Positions 1 to 9,521 of a stretch of DNA of 64,000 bases are shown here, one piece after another; within the stretch, counting starts at the first letter, position 1; each line of letters starts with the position of its first letter. Location: the NCBI GenBank assembly GCA_016712345.1, contig JADJRH010000002.1, positions 1-64,000 on the forward strand, in the 5' to 3' direction. A program made the translations under genes and the position numbers. Below the pieces are notes generated by a model. The model was not told the DNA's origin. It saw only the letters and a program-made list of their open reading frames with translations, and ran no database searches. The stretch is from Polyangiaceae bacterium (GTDB taxonomy: Bacteria > Myxococcota_A > Polyangia > Polyangiales > Polyangiaceae).

Positions 1-753
1 GATGGCACCAGCCTCCGCGAAGTACAACTGGCATTTCGCCGAAGGCGTATAGGAAACGCCAGAAACCCCGGCCGTTTCGTTGATCTACCCATGCGCTCCC
101 ACCTGCGCGGCCTTCGCCCCGAATGCGTACACTATGTGTCGTTTGATATGAGGCATCTCAGGGACGAATCCGAAATACAAGTTGGCTTATCCGAAGGCGC
201 AAATGAGGCGTTTTGAGAAACGCTCCGATTCAAAAAGAACAACGCCGCACCGAACCTCATGCGAAGCGCGATATTTGTGTACACGCACCGCGGCTACGCG
301 TGCCGGCGTGTTTGCGCTGTTCCACGAACGCCGCAAAAAAAAGCGAAGCGCGACAAGTGTACCCATGAAAACCTACCCATGGTCGACCACGCACGCGTGG
401 GTACACACGAACCTCTCGCGAGGAAATGAAGCACCAACCAACGAAAGGCGGTTTTCAATGGAGTCATACCGGCTACGGATGTGTCGCATCGAACCCAAAT
501 CCGCCAACTCCCAATCTACCCACGGTCGGACATGGTTAGATCATGAATTGATAATGGATTATGAAGATACCCCACCGGATGAACTACCGGTTGTCGCGGG
601 AGTATAATTTTTGAACTTACCCACCCTCAACCCGACTGCCGGTGAAGAATGGTCAGGATACACAAAACCCCTAGCAAAAGAGTCCCTGCGCACCAACTGG
701 CCATGTCGCCCTTCTGACAAAATTCAAGCCATTCTACCCACAAAATTCTGTGT
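1..753 (-). repeat. ORF-less cassette body, family A, copy A0 (cut by the left edge)
   Basis: This is the 5' (natural direction) part of a family A body; its own attC lies left of the window. It matches the stretch around 47890-48647 closely. It holds two GCGAAGCGCGA repeats, two GTGTACAC-type palindromes and the paired TGTACCCA/TGGGTACA arms. Open frames exist on both strands, but no frame survives between copies, so I call no gene. Confidence 0.75.
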
Positions 754-854
754 ACCTAACGTTGCGGTGTGCTGCGGCCGGGCGGCGCAAGCAGGGCGGA
801 CGAAGGACGCCCTGCGCAGCAAGCCTGGCCGTCAGTACCAGCGCATGGTTGGGC
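754..854 (-). other. attC site, type IV
   Basis: Outer boxes ACCTAAC and GTTGGGC. The inner arms pair as GCGGT/GTGCTG on the left against GCGCT, extra G, GTACTG, extra A on the right. The extra bases on the right arm give - strand orientation. The same type recurs twice, always beside a family B body. Confidence 0.9.
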
Positions 855-1953
855 ACCTTGTGCTGGATGGGTTGTTTTCGAATTTGCAACGCCGTATCCC
901 ACGTTTTGAAGGGATGACGCGATCGCGACAAATGTACACAAGGCCATCTCGATGGCGACGATTGAATGTGTACACTTTTGAGCATTGCCGCTATCAACCC
1001 CACCGTGTCCTCCGCACAATCCGTAGACTATCTGTATCAAAATGGCAGTCAAGCACAATTTGCCCTGCGAGAGTGATGCACTCGGGGTGCGCATCCACAA
1101 CGCCGACGATCTCAAATGTCGTGCGTACACTCGACCCACTCCGACACCGAAAATAAATTCATCAGGCCGAGCCGCGGCCTACGCGCGCGGCTTGGCCCTT
1201 CGAGTGCGCACGAGGAGTATCGAAGGGAGTGAGTTCTCGACGCGCGGGAGCAAATACAAGTTTGCTCACCCGAAGGCGCAAAATAAAGCGTTTCGTGAAC
1301 CCGTGCGGCAAGAAAAATACACCACCGGATCTGACATCCAGCGAAGCGCGATATTGCGTACACGCTCCGCGGCTGCGCACGCCAGCGTGTTTCCGTTGTG
1401 TCGCGACGCTGCAAAAACAAGCGAAGCGCGACAAGTGTACCCATAAAGACCTGGCCAATGCCATTTCGTACACGTGGGTACACATGAACCTCTCGGGGAG
1501 AAATGGACCGCTGACCGATGAAACAAAGCTGATAGTTGAACAACCGCGCCCCGAACAGAGGCACAGAAATCAGTCGAATCTCCACCTTCGAATCTACCCA
1601 CTTCACCAACCAACTTGAACGCAAATTGAAGGTGAAGTGATGCAGCAGCTCCGACACAATTCTGGGTCGCTTCTTTTGTACAATATGACCGCGGATCTAC
1701 CCATTCAATCGATCGACGTTACACCAGTTGAGAAGAGGTAGATGCGAGGGAAAGTCCTTAAAAAAGCGCCTTTACCCAAGCGCAATCCGCGTCAGTCTCT
1801 TTGTAAAAACGAACCTACTCACTTTGCCACTCGACCAAGCCGCGGGTGAGGAACATTAAGGTGCGCACCACCTTGGAAAAGCGCCTCGAACGGTCAACTA
1901 CCCATGCCGCTTTCTGAAAAAACTAAAACGACTCAACCCACAAAATTCTGTGT
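855..1953 (-). repeat. ORF-less cassette body, family B, copy B1
   Basis: About 1.1 kb with no conserved reading frame. Around 1162-1200 it has a GC-rich hairpin, GGCCGAGCCGCG type. It contains two GCGAAGCGCGA repeats (about 1340 and 1420) and a TGTACCCA to TGGGTACA dyad (about 1435-1482). Its natural start is marked by ACAGAATTTTGTG next to the 1954 attC. It is nearly identical to copy B3 (28546-29644). Confidence 0.8.
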
Positions 1954-2042
1954 GCCCAACGTGGCAATCTGCTGCGGGCACCTGAGCAAGTGCGCTTGCG
2001 CACGCCGCGATGGTGCCCGTCAGCAGCATTGCCGAGTTCGGC
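1954..2042 (-). other. attC site, type V (89 bp)
   Basis: Boxes GCCCAAC and GTTCGGC; the right box departs from GTTRRRY by one base. The left arm GCAAT-CTGCTG pairs with a right arm that carries the two extra bases. This is the only type V site whose body codes for protein. Confidence 0.88.
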
Positions 2043-2274
2043 GTCAGATGTCTGCGCATACCCGCCCGCATGATATCAGTTGGTGGTTCATCGCGATAAG
2101 AATCCCGGAACTGCCATCCTCCGGGTCGTTTCGGTCCGCCGTTTTGCCCTGGACAAGGCATTTCCACGCGCCATCGTACAGAATCGCGTCCAGTCGTCAA
2201 CGGCATTCCGCGCGTCGGTGCGTGGCGTTTGCTTCGGATGTTGCGAATGTTTCGAATTGTGGTAGAGTCGCTTC

Positions 2275-2730
2275 ATGCAAGCTGTTTCCGTCAAGCTTCC
2301 ATCTGCGAAAGCGACCGAAGAGGCTCGTGTTGCGCTGAGGGCGCTCACCGCGCTGCCGAAGAGAAAGGCCTCCCGTGTCGTTCGAATGCAAGCAGAGAGC
2401 GAGGGGCCGCCGATCTCCATTACCATCCCGCGAGAAGCGTTCGAACTGCTTATCGACCTGTTGGGACAGATGGCGAACGGGAATGCGGTAACGATTGTAC
2501 CCATTCATGCCGAGCTGACTACGCAACAGGCGGCGGACATGCTCAACGTTTCCCGGCCCTACCTCATCAGCCTGTTGGATGATGGTAAGATTCCATTCCG
2601 CTTAATTGGCAGCCACAGACGCGTTCGCGTCGGGGATCTCCTTGACTACAAGGAGGCTGACGAAGCGAGTAGAAAAGCCGTGCTTGATGAACTTGCCGAG
2701 GAAGCACAGAAGCACGGGCTCGGGTATTGA
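2275..2730 (+). CDS. Excisionase-type HTH protein, probable antitoxin
   Basis: A 151-residue protein. Residues about 80-125 form a MerR/excisionase-type helix-turn-helix ([20 protein letters not shown], then a wing with [10 protein letters not shown]). The N-terminal half has no recognised domain. It ends 4 bp before the start of the PIN-domain gene, the usual layout of a toxin-antitoxin operon in which the antitoxin binds its own promoter. The gene runs against the direction of its attC. Antitoxin role is inferred from the pairing; the DNA-binding fold is visible in the sequence. Confidence 0.8.
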   Translation: MQAVSVKLPSAKATEEARVALRALTALPKRKASRVVRMQAESEGPPISITIPREAFELLIDLLGQMANGNAVTIVPIHAELTTQQAADMLNVSRPYLISLLDDGKIPFRLIGSHRRVRVGDLLDYKEADEASRKAVLDELAEEAQKHGLGY

Positions 2731-2734
2731 TAAA

Positions 2735-3310
2735 ATGGCCTTCGTCGTCGTTTATGACGCCTGTGTTCTATTTCCCGCACCTCTCCGAGACATTCTACTT
2801 CGCATCGCGGTGACAGGGCTTGTCCGGGCGCGTTGGAGCGAGCGTATTCTCGACGAATGTTTTCGAAATATCTTGGAGCAGCGCGCAGACCTCAAGCCTA
2901 CCGCGCTCATGCGCACGCGCGAGTTAATGAACAGGGCTATACCGGACTGCCTTGTGAAAGGCTTTGAGGATCTCATCGAAGGCCTCAATCTGCCTGACGC
3001 GAACGACCGCCACGTCCTCGCAGCGGCCATTCGTACGGGTGCACAGGTGATCGTCACGTTTAATCTGCGGGATTTCCCTCGCGAGCAGCTCGCGCCCTTC
3101 GGGATCGAAGCCGTGCACCCCGACGACTTCGTTGTTGACCTGATTGATCTTGCTCCCGGTGTACTCACGAATCTCGTGGTGGAACAAGCCGCGGCCCTGC
3201 GAAACCCACCCAGAACAACCGCTGAGATGTTGGACGTGCTTCGCGATCAGGGGCTTCCACAGGCGGTCGCGAAGCTCCGAGCGCTTTTTGGACAAGAGCC
3301 AACGTGGTGA
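2735..3310 (+). CDS. PIN-domain ribonuclease, probable toxin
   Basis: A 191-residue PIN-family protein. The first acidic residue is in the N-terminal strand (VVYDACVLFP), and the later metal-binding segment reads LPDANDRHVLAAAI followed by ADVIVTFN-like residues. PIN proteins are Mg-dependent RNases, and in this setting they act as growth-inhibiting toxins or abortive-infection effectors. I chose the ATG at 2735 because upstream in-frame codons overlap the antitoxin gene and the PIN fold starts right after it. The family with this C-terminal extension is larger than classical VapC (about 130 residues). Confidence 0.82.
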   Translation: MAFVVVYDACVLFPAPLRDILLRIAVTGLVRARWSERILDECFRNILEQRADLKPTALMRTRELMNRAIPDCLVKGFEDLIEGLNLPDANDRHVLAAAIRTGAQVIVTFNLRDFPREQLAPFGIEAVHPDDFVVDLIDLAPGVLTNLVVEQAAALRNPPRTTAEMLDVLRDQGLPQAVAKLRALFGQEPTW

Positions 3311-3431
3311 ACGTTGGTGTCGCAAACTGGCATCTTCTAAGATCTGACGTTGCCGTCATGCGCAGTTGGTGGGGGCCTGAGTATGGCTGAGCCAGTCACT
3401 TCGAGCGATCGACATCAGGCTTATTCTGTAC

Positions 3432-3532
3432 GCCGAACGTGGTATTCTGCTGCGGGCAGGCGGCGCAAGCAGGGCGGACGAAGGACGCCCTGCGCAGCAA
3501 GCCTGACCGACAGCAGCAATACCTGGTTGGGC
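3432..3532 (-). other. attC site, type II
   Basis: Boxes GCCGAAC and GTTGGGC. The inner arms GTATT-CTGCTG and GTATT, G, CTGCTG, T match perfectly apart from the two extra bases on the right arm. Confidence 0.9.
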
Positions 3533-4693
3533 CCCGACTTTGATGTAACTTGGCATTCGAGTTGTAATGTCGCCGGCCGTTCTCCCTGAAAGATTGCCGA
3601 GCTGACAGAACGACTTCGTGCGACAAAACGCGGCATACGCGCTGGGCTGCGTGTGTACACATTTGCGCCCGACAAATCCACATCGCGCGCCACGTTTCCC
3701 GCCGAGTTGCCTGTCACGCCACGAATACTACCTGTACAAGAGGTGCCGTCAAGTGCGATTTTCGGGCGCTCATCGCCCCACGAACGCACCGCAACGGAGT
3801 GTACCTTTTCGCCGGAAGCTCCCAAGATGGGTAGAAGGCTGCGCCGTAGCCTCCGCATGTACAAGGAGTATCGAGGGTGGTTGTGCTCGCCGGGAGGAAC
3901 CGAAATACAAAGCTGCTCATCCGAAGGCGCACATCAAGCGTTTCAAACCCCGCGCGGTTTGTAAAAAACAGAAAAATCGTAATCCAAAAGAAGCGAAGCG
4001 CGATATGTACACGCACCGAAGCTACCCATGCCGACGTGTTGGCGACTGAACGGCGATGCCGAGAAAAACAAGCGAAGCGCGACAAGTGTACCCATGTCAA
4101 GGCTACCGAAACTCGTGCGTACACATGGGTACATTCTGCCTTTTGAAAAGAAGCGAAGCGCGACTCGTGGAGAAACTGTCTCGACTTGGCAACGCCGCTG
4201 TTGGAGCGAAGCGACGAAAGGGCCGAGCAGATAAGTTTGATTCGACTCAACTTCACTGCTCTACCTGACTTAATCTGACCTGACCTCTCCTTCACAACGG
4301 TAACAAATTGCTTTTCAATCTCAGGATTCCGGCGAAGGGTAGGGTGCCGTGACAAATTCACCAAATACGGCACGAAAAATAGACTCAACAAGGTTTTCTA
4401 CCCAACACCGCTGTTGGCGCGAGGCGACGAAACCAATGAACCAATGGATCTCCATTCAACGGATCTCCACTCAACTTCACCGCGCCACCTGACATGCCAT
4501 TCAGATCGGTAGAAAAATCCGCCTCACAAACATGCTTCTTGCCAAATTCAGGATCCCAACCGAAGCGTAAGATTCCGGCAGCAAATTCACCAGATGTATC
4601 TGAAAATCAGGCTCAACAACGCTTCCCCACCCCAGAGACTGAGGGCGCCTTCTGGGAAAAAACATGAGCGCCTCTACCCAGAAAATTCTGTGG
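3533..4693 (-). repeat. ORF-less cassette body, family D, copy D1
   Basis: About 1.16 kb without a conserved frame. Its left part, beginning CCCCGACTTTGATG, is unique to family D. The middle part shares the GCGAAGCGCGA repeats and TGTACCCA/TGGGTACA arms with families A-C. The right part carries tandem-like CTCCATTCAACGGA and CTCCACTCAACTTC segments. Confidence 0.78.
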
Positions 4694-4794
4694 GCCCAAC
4701 GTGGTATTCTGCTGCGGGCAGGCGGCGCAAGCAGGGCGGACGAAGGACGCCCTGCGCAGCAAGCCTGCCCGACAGCAGCAATACCTGGTTGGAC
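4694..4794 (-). other. attC site, type II
   Basis: Boxes GCCCAAC and GTTGGAC. It belongs to sigma cassette copy 1, the only sigma cassette with a type II site. Confidence 0.9.
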
Positions 4795-5122
4795 CTCTGG
4801 GGATTGCTCCGACCCATGTTTTGGAGCATCGTATTCCGAATCTGAATCTGTAGTCAACTGTGAAAAAAAGTTACGTTCCATTCCGCACAGTTGAGTCGGC
4901 TTGCAGTCTAATTTTTCGAATCGCGTCCATTTTGCGCACCACCCCGAATGGCCTTGATGGATACTGACTTTCGACCTTGCACTCCACTGTCAGGTCAGAA
5001 AGGCGGTGTACACAACCGCGGTGTTGTGTCAATCCATTTGTACAAAATAAAACGGAGCCGCCCGGTGGTGGAACACCGAACGGCCCCTTGACCTGCGCCC
5101 CGCGCAAACGGAGAGCACGCCC
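4795..5122 (+). promoter_or_regulatory. Structured leader of sigma copy 1
   Basis: Three dyads are visible: CAACTGTG...CACAGTTG, ACACAAC/GTTGTGT overlapping a GTGTACAC palindrome, and a GC-rich hairpin at 5057-5084 (CGGTG/CACCG). The hairpin loop is GTGGAA, and the triplet between CGC and AACGGAGAG is GCA; both differ in other copies. GGAGAG lies 7 nt before the ATG. A promoter near TTGTGTCAAT...ATAAAA is possible but unproven. Confidence 0.6.
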
Positions 5123-5881
5123 ATGGAAAAGAATAGTCGTGATTTGTCCGCAGCTCGAATTTTCGGAGCTGCGAATGCTGTTGAGCCTGAAAATACCGAT
5201 GAAATCAAGTGGCCCCCAAACGCACCAGACAAGTGGGTGAAGAGCGCGCCGGGTCGCCGCGGTTGTCACCACCCATCGCTCTACTTACCCGAACCACAAG
5301 CGCGCGACCTGAATTCACTTCGCCCGGTTATCGAAAGGATCTTGCGCCGACACCGCGTAACTCCCCGCCACATTCCTGACCTGATTCAAGAGATCTTGGC
5401 GGAGTTAATTCGCGTCGCGAGAAGCCGCGGACACAGCAATCAACCTCCCATCAACTCAACTGCGTACGGATTTGTGGCGGTGGTGGCGCGCCGGGTCGCG
5501 CGAAACCGGTCGGTGCTCAAAGCGCTTGGTGAACAAGAAACACTCGGTGAATTGTGGGATCTGCTCGATTGTCAGGAATCTCCCCATTCGACTGCGACTA
5601 CTACAACTCCACTCGATTTGATGATTGAGAAAGAAGAAGAACAGAAGTTGACTGATCGACTCGACTGGTTGAGTCAGGCCACGAAGCCGAGATATTGGCG
5701 CGCTTTTTATGCCTTCACGATATTGGCCACGCCGATTGAAGACATTGCCGAGAGTGAGAATATCAGTCCGGCCTCTACTTACGATCGCATTCGACGAGCC
5801 CGCGACGACATCAAGGCCGCGCTCCACCGCGACCGGGCGAGCCGTGCACCAAAGATGGACCTGAAACCATCCCAAACCTGA
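5123..5881 (+). CDS. ECF-like RNA polymerase sigma factor, copy 1 of 7
   Basis: A 252-residue protein. Residues 1-53 are a family-specific N-terminal extension. About 54-120 resemble sigma region 2: HIPDLIQEILAELIRVAR matches the core-binding helix, and INSTAYGFVAVVARRVAR matches the 2.4 segment. About 175-245 resemble region 4, a helix-turn-helix with IEDIAESENISPASTYDRI before a basic helix. It would direct RNA polymerase to specific promoters; the targets are unknown. No anti-sigma gene is adjacent. The gene is inverted relative to its attC, so array transcription would be antisense to it. The start is fixed by GGAGAG. The sigma assignment rests on motif resemblance, not on a search. Confidence 0.78.
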   Translation: MEKNSRDLSAARIFGAANAVEPENTDEIKWPPNAPDKWVKSAPGRRGCHHPSLYLPEPQARDLNSLRPVIERILRRHRVTPRHIPDLIQEILAELIRVARSRGHSNQPPINSTAYGFVAVVARRVARNRSVLKALGEQETLGELWDLLDCQESPHSTATTTTPLDLMIEKEEEQKLTDRLDWLSQATKPRYWRAFYAFTILATPIEDIAESENISPASTYDRIRRARDDIKAALHRDRASRAPKMDLKPSQT

Positions 5882-6045
5882 CCTTCCATTTTCGTCCCAC
5901 CTGCGCTCGCTTTTTTCAATCCCCAAAACGCATTGTACAAACGGACTTGATAGTCAAGTCAAGTGTACATTTGTGTGCAATTGAGTTGCTGGGTCTGCAC
6001 CAAATGTCACTGAGGTATACCATTTAGAAAAGCGCTATTTTGTAG

Positions 6046-6106
6046 GTCCAACGGGGACATGAGCGGCGGGCGCGAAGCGCCCGTCCGATCCATGTCCGTG
6101 TTGGGC
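6046..6106 (-). other. attC site, minimal (61 bp)
   Basis: Boxes GTCCAAC and GTTGGGC. The stem GGACAT-GAGCGG-CGGGCGC is closed by a 3-nt GAA loop, and the right arm carries the extra G and A. This is the shortest site in the window. Confidence 0.88.
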
Positions 6107-6120
6107 AGCTCTTTCTCGCA

Positions 6121-7434
6121 TCATGCGCGTACAGGCAGTAAGTCCTGCAGAAGTTGCTGTTTGCTGTGGTTTAATATTACGACAAGATCCCGATCTACGA
6201 GTCGCGCGGCGATTGGCACCAACCCAGGACTGAAGTATGCGACGTCTGCAAGCTTGTGTTCGAGGGCGCTCGCAGCCGTGGTGCCGTACGCGACGAACAA
6301 CAGCGCAACTTCGTCGTAGCGTCCGTCATGAACCTCACGACGTGCGCGGTCGACGTCGACAGTAAGACTGCGCCGTAGGCTTGAAGGCCCCATAATTGGA
6401 AGAATCTCGATGCCGAGCAGCGCGTCTGGCCGCTCAATAATGAGGTCAGGAAAAGATCGCTGAGTGTTTACACGCATGTTGGGTACCGTGACTAGCCTTC
6501 CCATTATCGCGTCTCTCGCCCGTTCAAGTACCTGACGGGGGCCAACGATTGAAACCTCGTTGGGAGCTTCCTGCTCTGTCACCTCTTGAACAACAGCCGG
6601 CGCTGCACCATGGCGTTTGAGCAGAGAGGAGAGTGACTCGATTCCAAATGCTTTGCCCGAGGTGCGCTCAGCAAACTCCTCCACGAGCTCGTACCGAGGA
6701 AACAATCGGTTGTCACCAGAACGGTGGAACCAGTCGTCCTTACTGTCCTCAGTCACAAAGATCGCGTCCTGGGACGGGTGGGACGCAACCTCAAGTAGTG
6801 TCATCCAAATCGCGAGATCACCGACACCTTGATCGTCCTTGCCCTTGTCTCGGAAGCCCGGAGGGATTCGCGCTTCGTAGCGCGCTTTGCGGATCGACTC
6901 CAGCGTGGTCGTGTCGAGCGAAAGCTCTTTTACGACTGTGGAGTCCAGCAATTGGCGATACACATCAAGCACCGGGTCGGCAAATTGCCAAGATTCTATG
7001 CGATCTACCAGCTTGTCGATGGCTGCACGGCAAGCTTTCAGGGTGGTCAGAACGTCCTCGTAGTGCTTTTGAGCGTCGAGATACTCCGGTGTGCCAGCAA
7101 GAATAGGAGCATATTCAAGGCGGCCGTTGATTGATATGGATCGCGAATCGCGCGCCGACTTGTGAAGTTGCGAAAGGAGCGTCGGACGATTACGGGCGAA
7201 CTCCCTTGCCACCTGGCCGGGCACAACGAGGCGGCCTTCGGAGCGCAACTTCGCGTAGGTGCCTTGTATGGCGGTCAGTGCCTCCGTACTTGCGCGGTAG
7301 GGAGCGAGAAGTACGTTGGTGTCGAGAACGATGAGCGCGGTGGCAGGGTCGGGAGACTTCCGCGCGAGAGTGAAGACACGCTCAGGCGACGTAGCGTACG
7401 GCTGGAAAGGGGGATCTTGAGGGGCTTTGTTCAT
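6121..7434 (-). CDS. PIN-like domain protein (PIN_8/DUF4935 type)
   Basis: A 437-residue protein. An N-terminal strand with the acidic residue (ALIVLDTNVLLAPYR, about 33-47) and a central block (GVGDLAIWMTLL, then IFVTEDSKDDW, about 205-240) are typical of the large PIN-like family often seen in defence islands. Residues about 320-437 form a second domain with DLIIERPDALLGIEI, which may be a nuclease-like or sensor fold; I do not recognise it. The gene fills its cassette, ending 15 bp from the attC. A role as a defence RNase is inferred. PIN proteins of this size are usually stand-alone, and no antitoxin is present. Confidence 0.72.
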   Translation of the reverse strand: MNKAPQDPPFQPYATSPERVFTLARKSPDPATALIVLDTNVLLAPYRASTEALTAIQGTYAKLRSEGRLVVPGQVAREFARNRPTLLSQLHKSARDSRSISINGRLEYAPILAGTPEYLDAQKHYEDVLTTLKACRAAIDKLVDRIESWQFADPVLDVYRQLLDSTVVKELSLDTTTLESIRKARYEARIPPGFRDKGKDDQGVGDLAIWMTLLEVASHPSQDAIFVTEDSKDDWFHRSGDNRLFPRYELVEEFAERTSGKAFGIESLSSLLKRHGAAPAVVQEVTEQEAPNEVSIVGPRQVLERARDAIMGRLVTVPNMRVNTQRSFPDLIIERPDALLGIEILPIMGPSSLRRSLTVDVDRARREVHDGRYDEVALLFVAYGTTAASALEHKLADVAYFSPGLVPIAARLVDRDLVVILNHSKQQLLQDLLPVRA

Positions 7435-7477
7435 ATTCCGTGAAAATTCATGATGTGCGATGCGAGGTGTCTTGCCT

Positions 7478-7578
7478 GCTCAACGTGGTATTCTGCTGCG
7501 GGCAGGCGGCGCAAGCAGGGCGGACGAAGGACGCCCTGCGCAGCAAGCCTGCCCGACAGCAGCAATACCTGGTTGGGC
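7478..7578 (-). other. attC site, type II
   Basis: Boxes GCTCAAC and GTTGGGC; the stem is as in the site at 3432. It precedes a family D body, as that site does. Confidence 0.9.
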
Positions 7579-8739
7579 CCCGACTTTGATGTAACTTGGC
7601 ATTCGAGTTGTAATGTCGCCGGCCGTTCTCCCTGAAAGATCGCCGACCTGACAGAACGACTTCGTGCGACAAAACTTGGCATACGCGCTGGGCTGCGTGT
7701 GTACATATTTGCGCTCGACAAATCCACATCGCGCGCCGCATTTCCCGCCGAGTTGCCTGTCACGCCCCGAATACTACCTGTACAAGAGGTGCCGTCAAGT
7801 GCGATTTTCGGGCGCTCATCACCGCACGAACGCACCGCAACGGAGTGTACCTTTTCGCCCGAGGCTCCCAAGATGGGTAGAAGGCTGCGCTGCGTCCTCC
7901 GCGTGTACAAGGAGTATCGATTGTGGTTGTGCTCGCCGCGAGGAACCGAAATACAAGGCTGCTCATCCGAAGGCGCACATCAAGCGTTTCAAACCCCGCG
8001 CGCTTTGTAAAAACAGAAAATCGTAATCCAAAAGAAGCGAAGCGCGATATGTGTACACGCACCGAAGCTACCCATGCCGACGTGTTGGCGACTGAACGGC
8101 GATGCCAAGAAAAACAAGCGAAGCGCGACAAGTGTACCCATGTCAAGGCTACCGGACCTCGTGCGTACACATGGGTACATTCTACCTTTTGAAAAGATGC
8201 GAAGCGCGACTCGTGGAGAAACCGTCGCGGCTTTGCAACACCGCAGTTGGAGCGAAGCGACAAGGGGCTGATCGCATAAGTCTGATTCGACTCAACTTCA
8301 CTGCTCTACCTGACTTAATCTGACCTGCCCCTCTCTCCTTCACAACGGTAACAAATTACTTTTCAATCTCAGGATTCCGGCAAGGGTAGGGTGCCGTAAC
8401 AAATTCACCAAATACGGCACGAAAAATAGACTCAACAAGGTTTTCTACCGACTCCGCTGTTGGCGCGAAGCGACGAAACCAATGAACCAATGGAGCTCCA
8501 TTCAATGGATCTCCACTCAACTTCACCGCACCACCTGACATACTATTCAGAGCAGTAGAAAAATCCGCCTCACAAACATGCTTCTTGCCAAGTTCAGGAT
8601 CCCAACCGAAGCGTAAGATTCCGGCAGCAAATTCGCCGGATGTGGCGCAAAAACAGGCACAACAACGCTTTCTCACTCCCAAGATTGACGGCGCCTTCTG
8701 AGAAAAAACATGAGCGCCTCTACCCAGAAAATTCTGTGG
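7579..8739 (-). repeat. ORF-less cassette body, family D, copy D2
   Basis: Nearly identical to D1 over its full length, with scattered substitutions and small indels that break every frame. These include the region around 8000-8280, where the GCGAAGCGCGA repeats lie. Having both copies shows that substitutions are not biased to third codon positions in any frame I followed. Confidence 0.78.
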
Positions 8740-8840
8740 GCCCAACGTGGTATTCTGCTGCGGGCAGGCGGCGCAAGCAGAGCGGACGAAGGACGCTCTG
8801 CGCAGCAAGCCTGACCGACAGCAGCAATACCTGGTTGGAC
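8740..8840 (-). other. attC site, type II
   Basis: Boxes GCCCAAC and GTTGGAC; AGCGGAC replaces GGCGGAC in the loop part. The same variant stands at 45106, before the other free GxxExxY cassette. Confidence 0.9.
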
Positions 8841-8953
8841 ATCCCAAGCTCCGAGCCCCACCGTTTAGGATGAGGCTGAGACATGGTAGCTGACCGACGC
8901 GTCGTATACAACACGGAATCACGGAGGACACGGAGGAGCACGGAGGATTTGGG
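8841..8953 (+). repeat. Left flank of the GxxExxY element with CACGGAGGA repeats
   Basis: Starts ACATCCCAAGCTCC as in the cassette at 45207. It then carries short imperfect CACGGAGGA units (about 8909-8947) that are missing there, so the two copies differ by an indel of about 70 bp. From memory, such CACGGAG runs often sit near GxxExxY genes; I could not check this. Confidence 0.5.
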
Positions 8954-9321
8954 TAAAAAGACGAATCGAAACGCTAAGCCATGTCGTTGAGCACGTGCCG
9001 ACAAGAAAGTCGATGAGGGTGCCGCGAGCCGAGGAGCAGCGCATCGTAGGGAGCGTCCAACCCATGCGCTGGTCGATGGCGCAGGGCAGGGCGTCGAGCC
9101 CGAGCGAGGTGGTGAAGGGGCAGGTGAAGGGGCAGACCAAAGCGGACGAAGCCAAGGGAGCGGCTGCGCTCCACGGCCGTCCCGCCGCCTCTGACGCACG
9201 GGTGAAAAGAGCAAAGAGGAATCGCTGTTTTCTGGGTGAAATTGGGAGGCATCGGGGGGAGCACGAAACCGACGGTCGAATGGACGCAACTCGAAGAGGG
9301 CCAAAACCGATAGATCTTCAG

Positions 9322-9419
9322 GGGTGTCCGCAAGGGCCGGCCGGGGAGTCGCCCAGAAAGAGGACTCGAAGAGAGCAGGGCGGAGAGGGCGACTCCCCGG
9401 CCGGCCCTTGCGGACACCC
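9322..9419. repeat. Perfect 33-bp inverted repeat in the GxxExxY element
   Basis: Left arm 9322-9354 and right arm 9387-9419 are exact reverse complements (GGGTGTCCGC to GCGGACACCC), with a 32-nt loop. The arms are very GC-rich. No U-tract follows either arm, so this is not a standard terminator. The structure is intact in all three copies. Confidence 0.9.
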
Positions 9420-9521
9420 TGCGAGCCAATCGAGCGCGCCGCGTCGAAAAGTTGCGCCCAATGGGTAGGAATGGTCCTCCCCCGAAGCCCTGAAACCACC
9501 CGAGAACAAGAGCGTCTCCCC

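Noticed and set aside
754..854. Array reading left to right on the + strand
   Set aside because: The extra bases lie on the right arm at all complete sites, attC types go with the body to the right, and most genes run on the - strand.
5057..5122. Base pairing between the variable hairpin loop and the variable triplet of the sigma leaders
   Set aside because: Possible in copies 2 and 4 (TTGC/GCAA, TTGG/CCAA) but not in copies 1, 5, 6 and 7, so there is no consistent co-variation.
7431..7910. A repeated 147-159 residue - strand frame in both D bodies (3421-3864, 7431-7910)
   Set aside because: It runs across the attC, and the overlapping + strand frame is just as conserved, as expected for recent duplicates rather than for protein selection.
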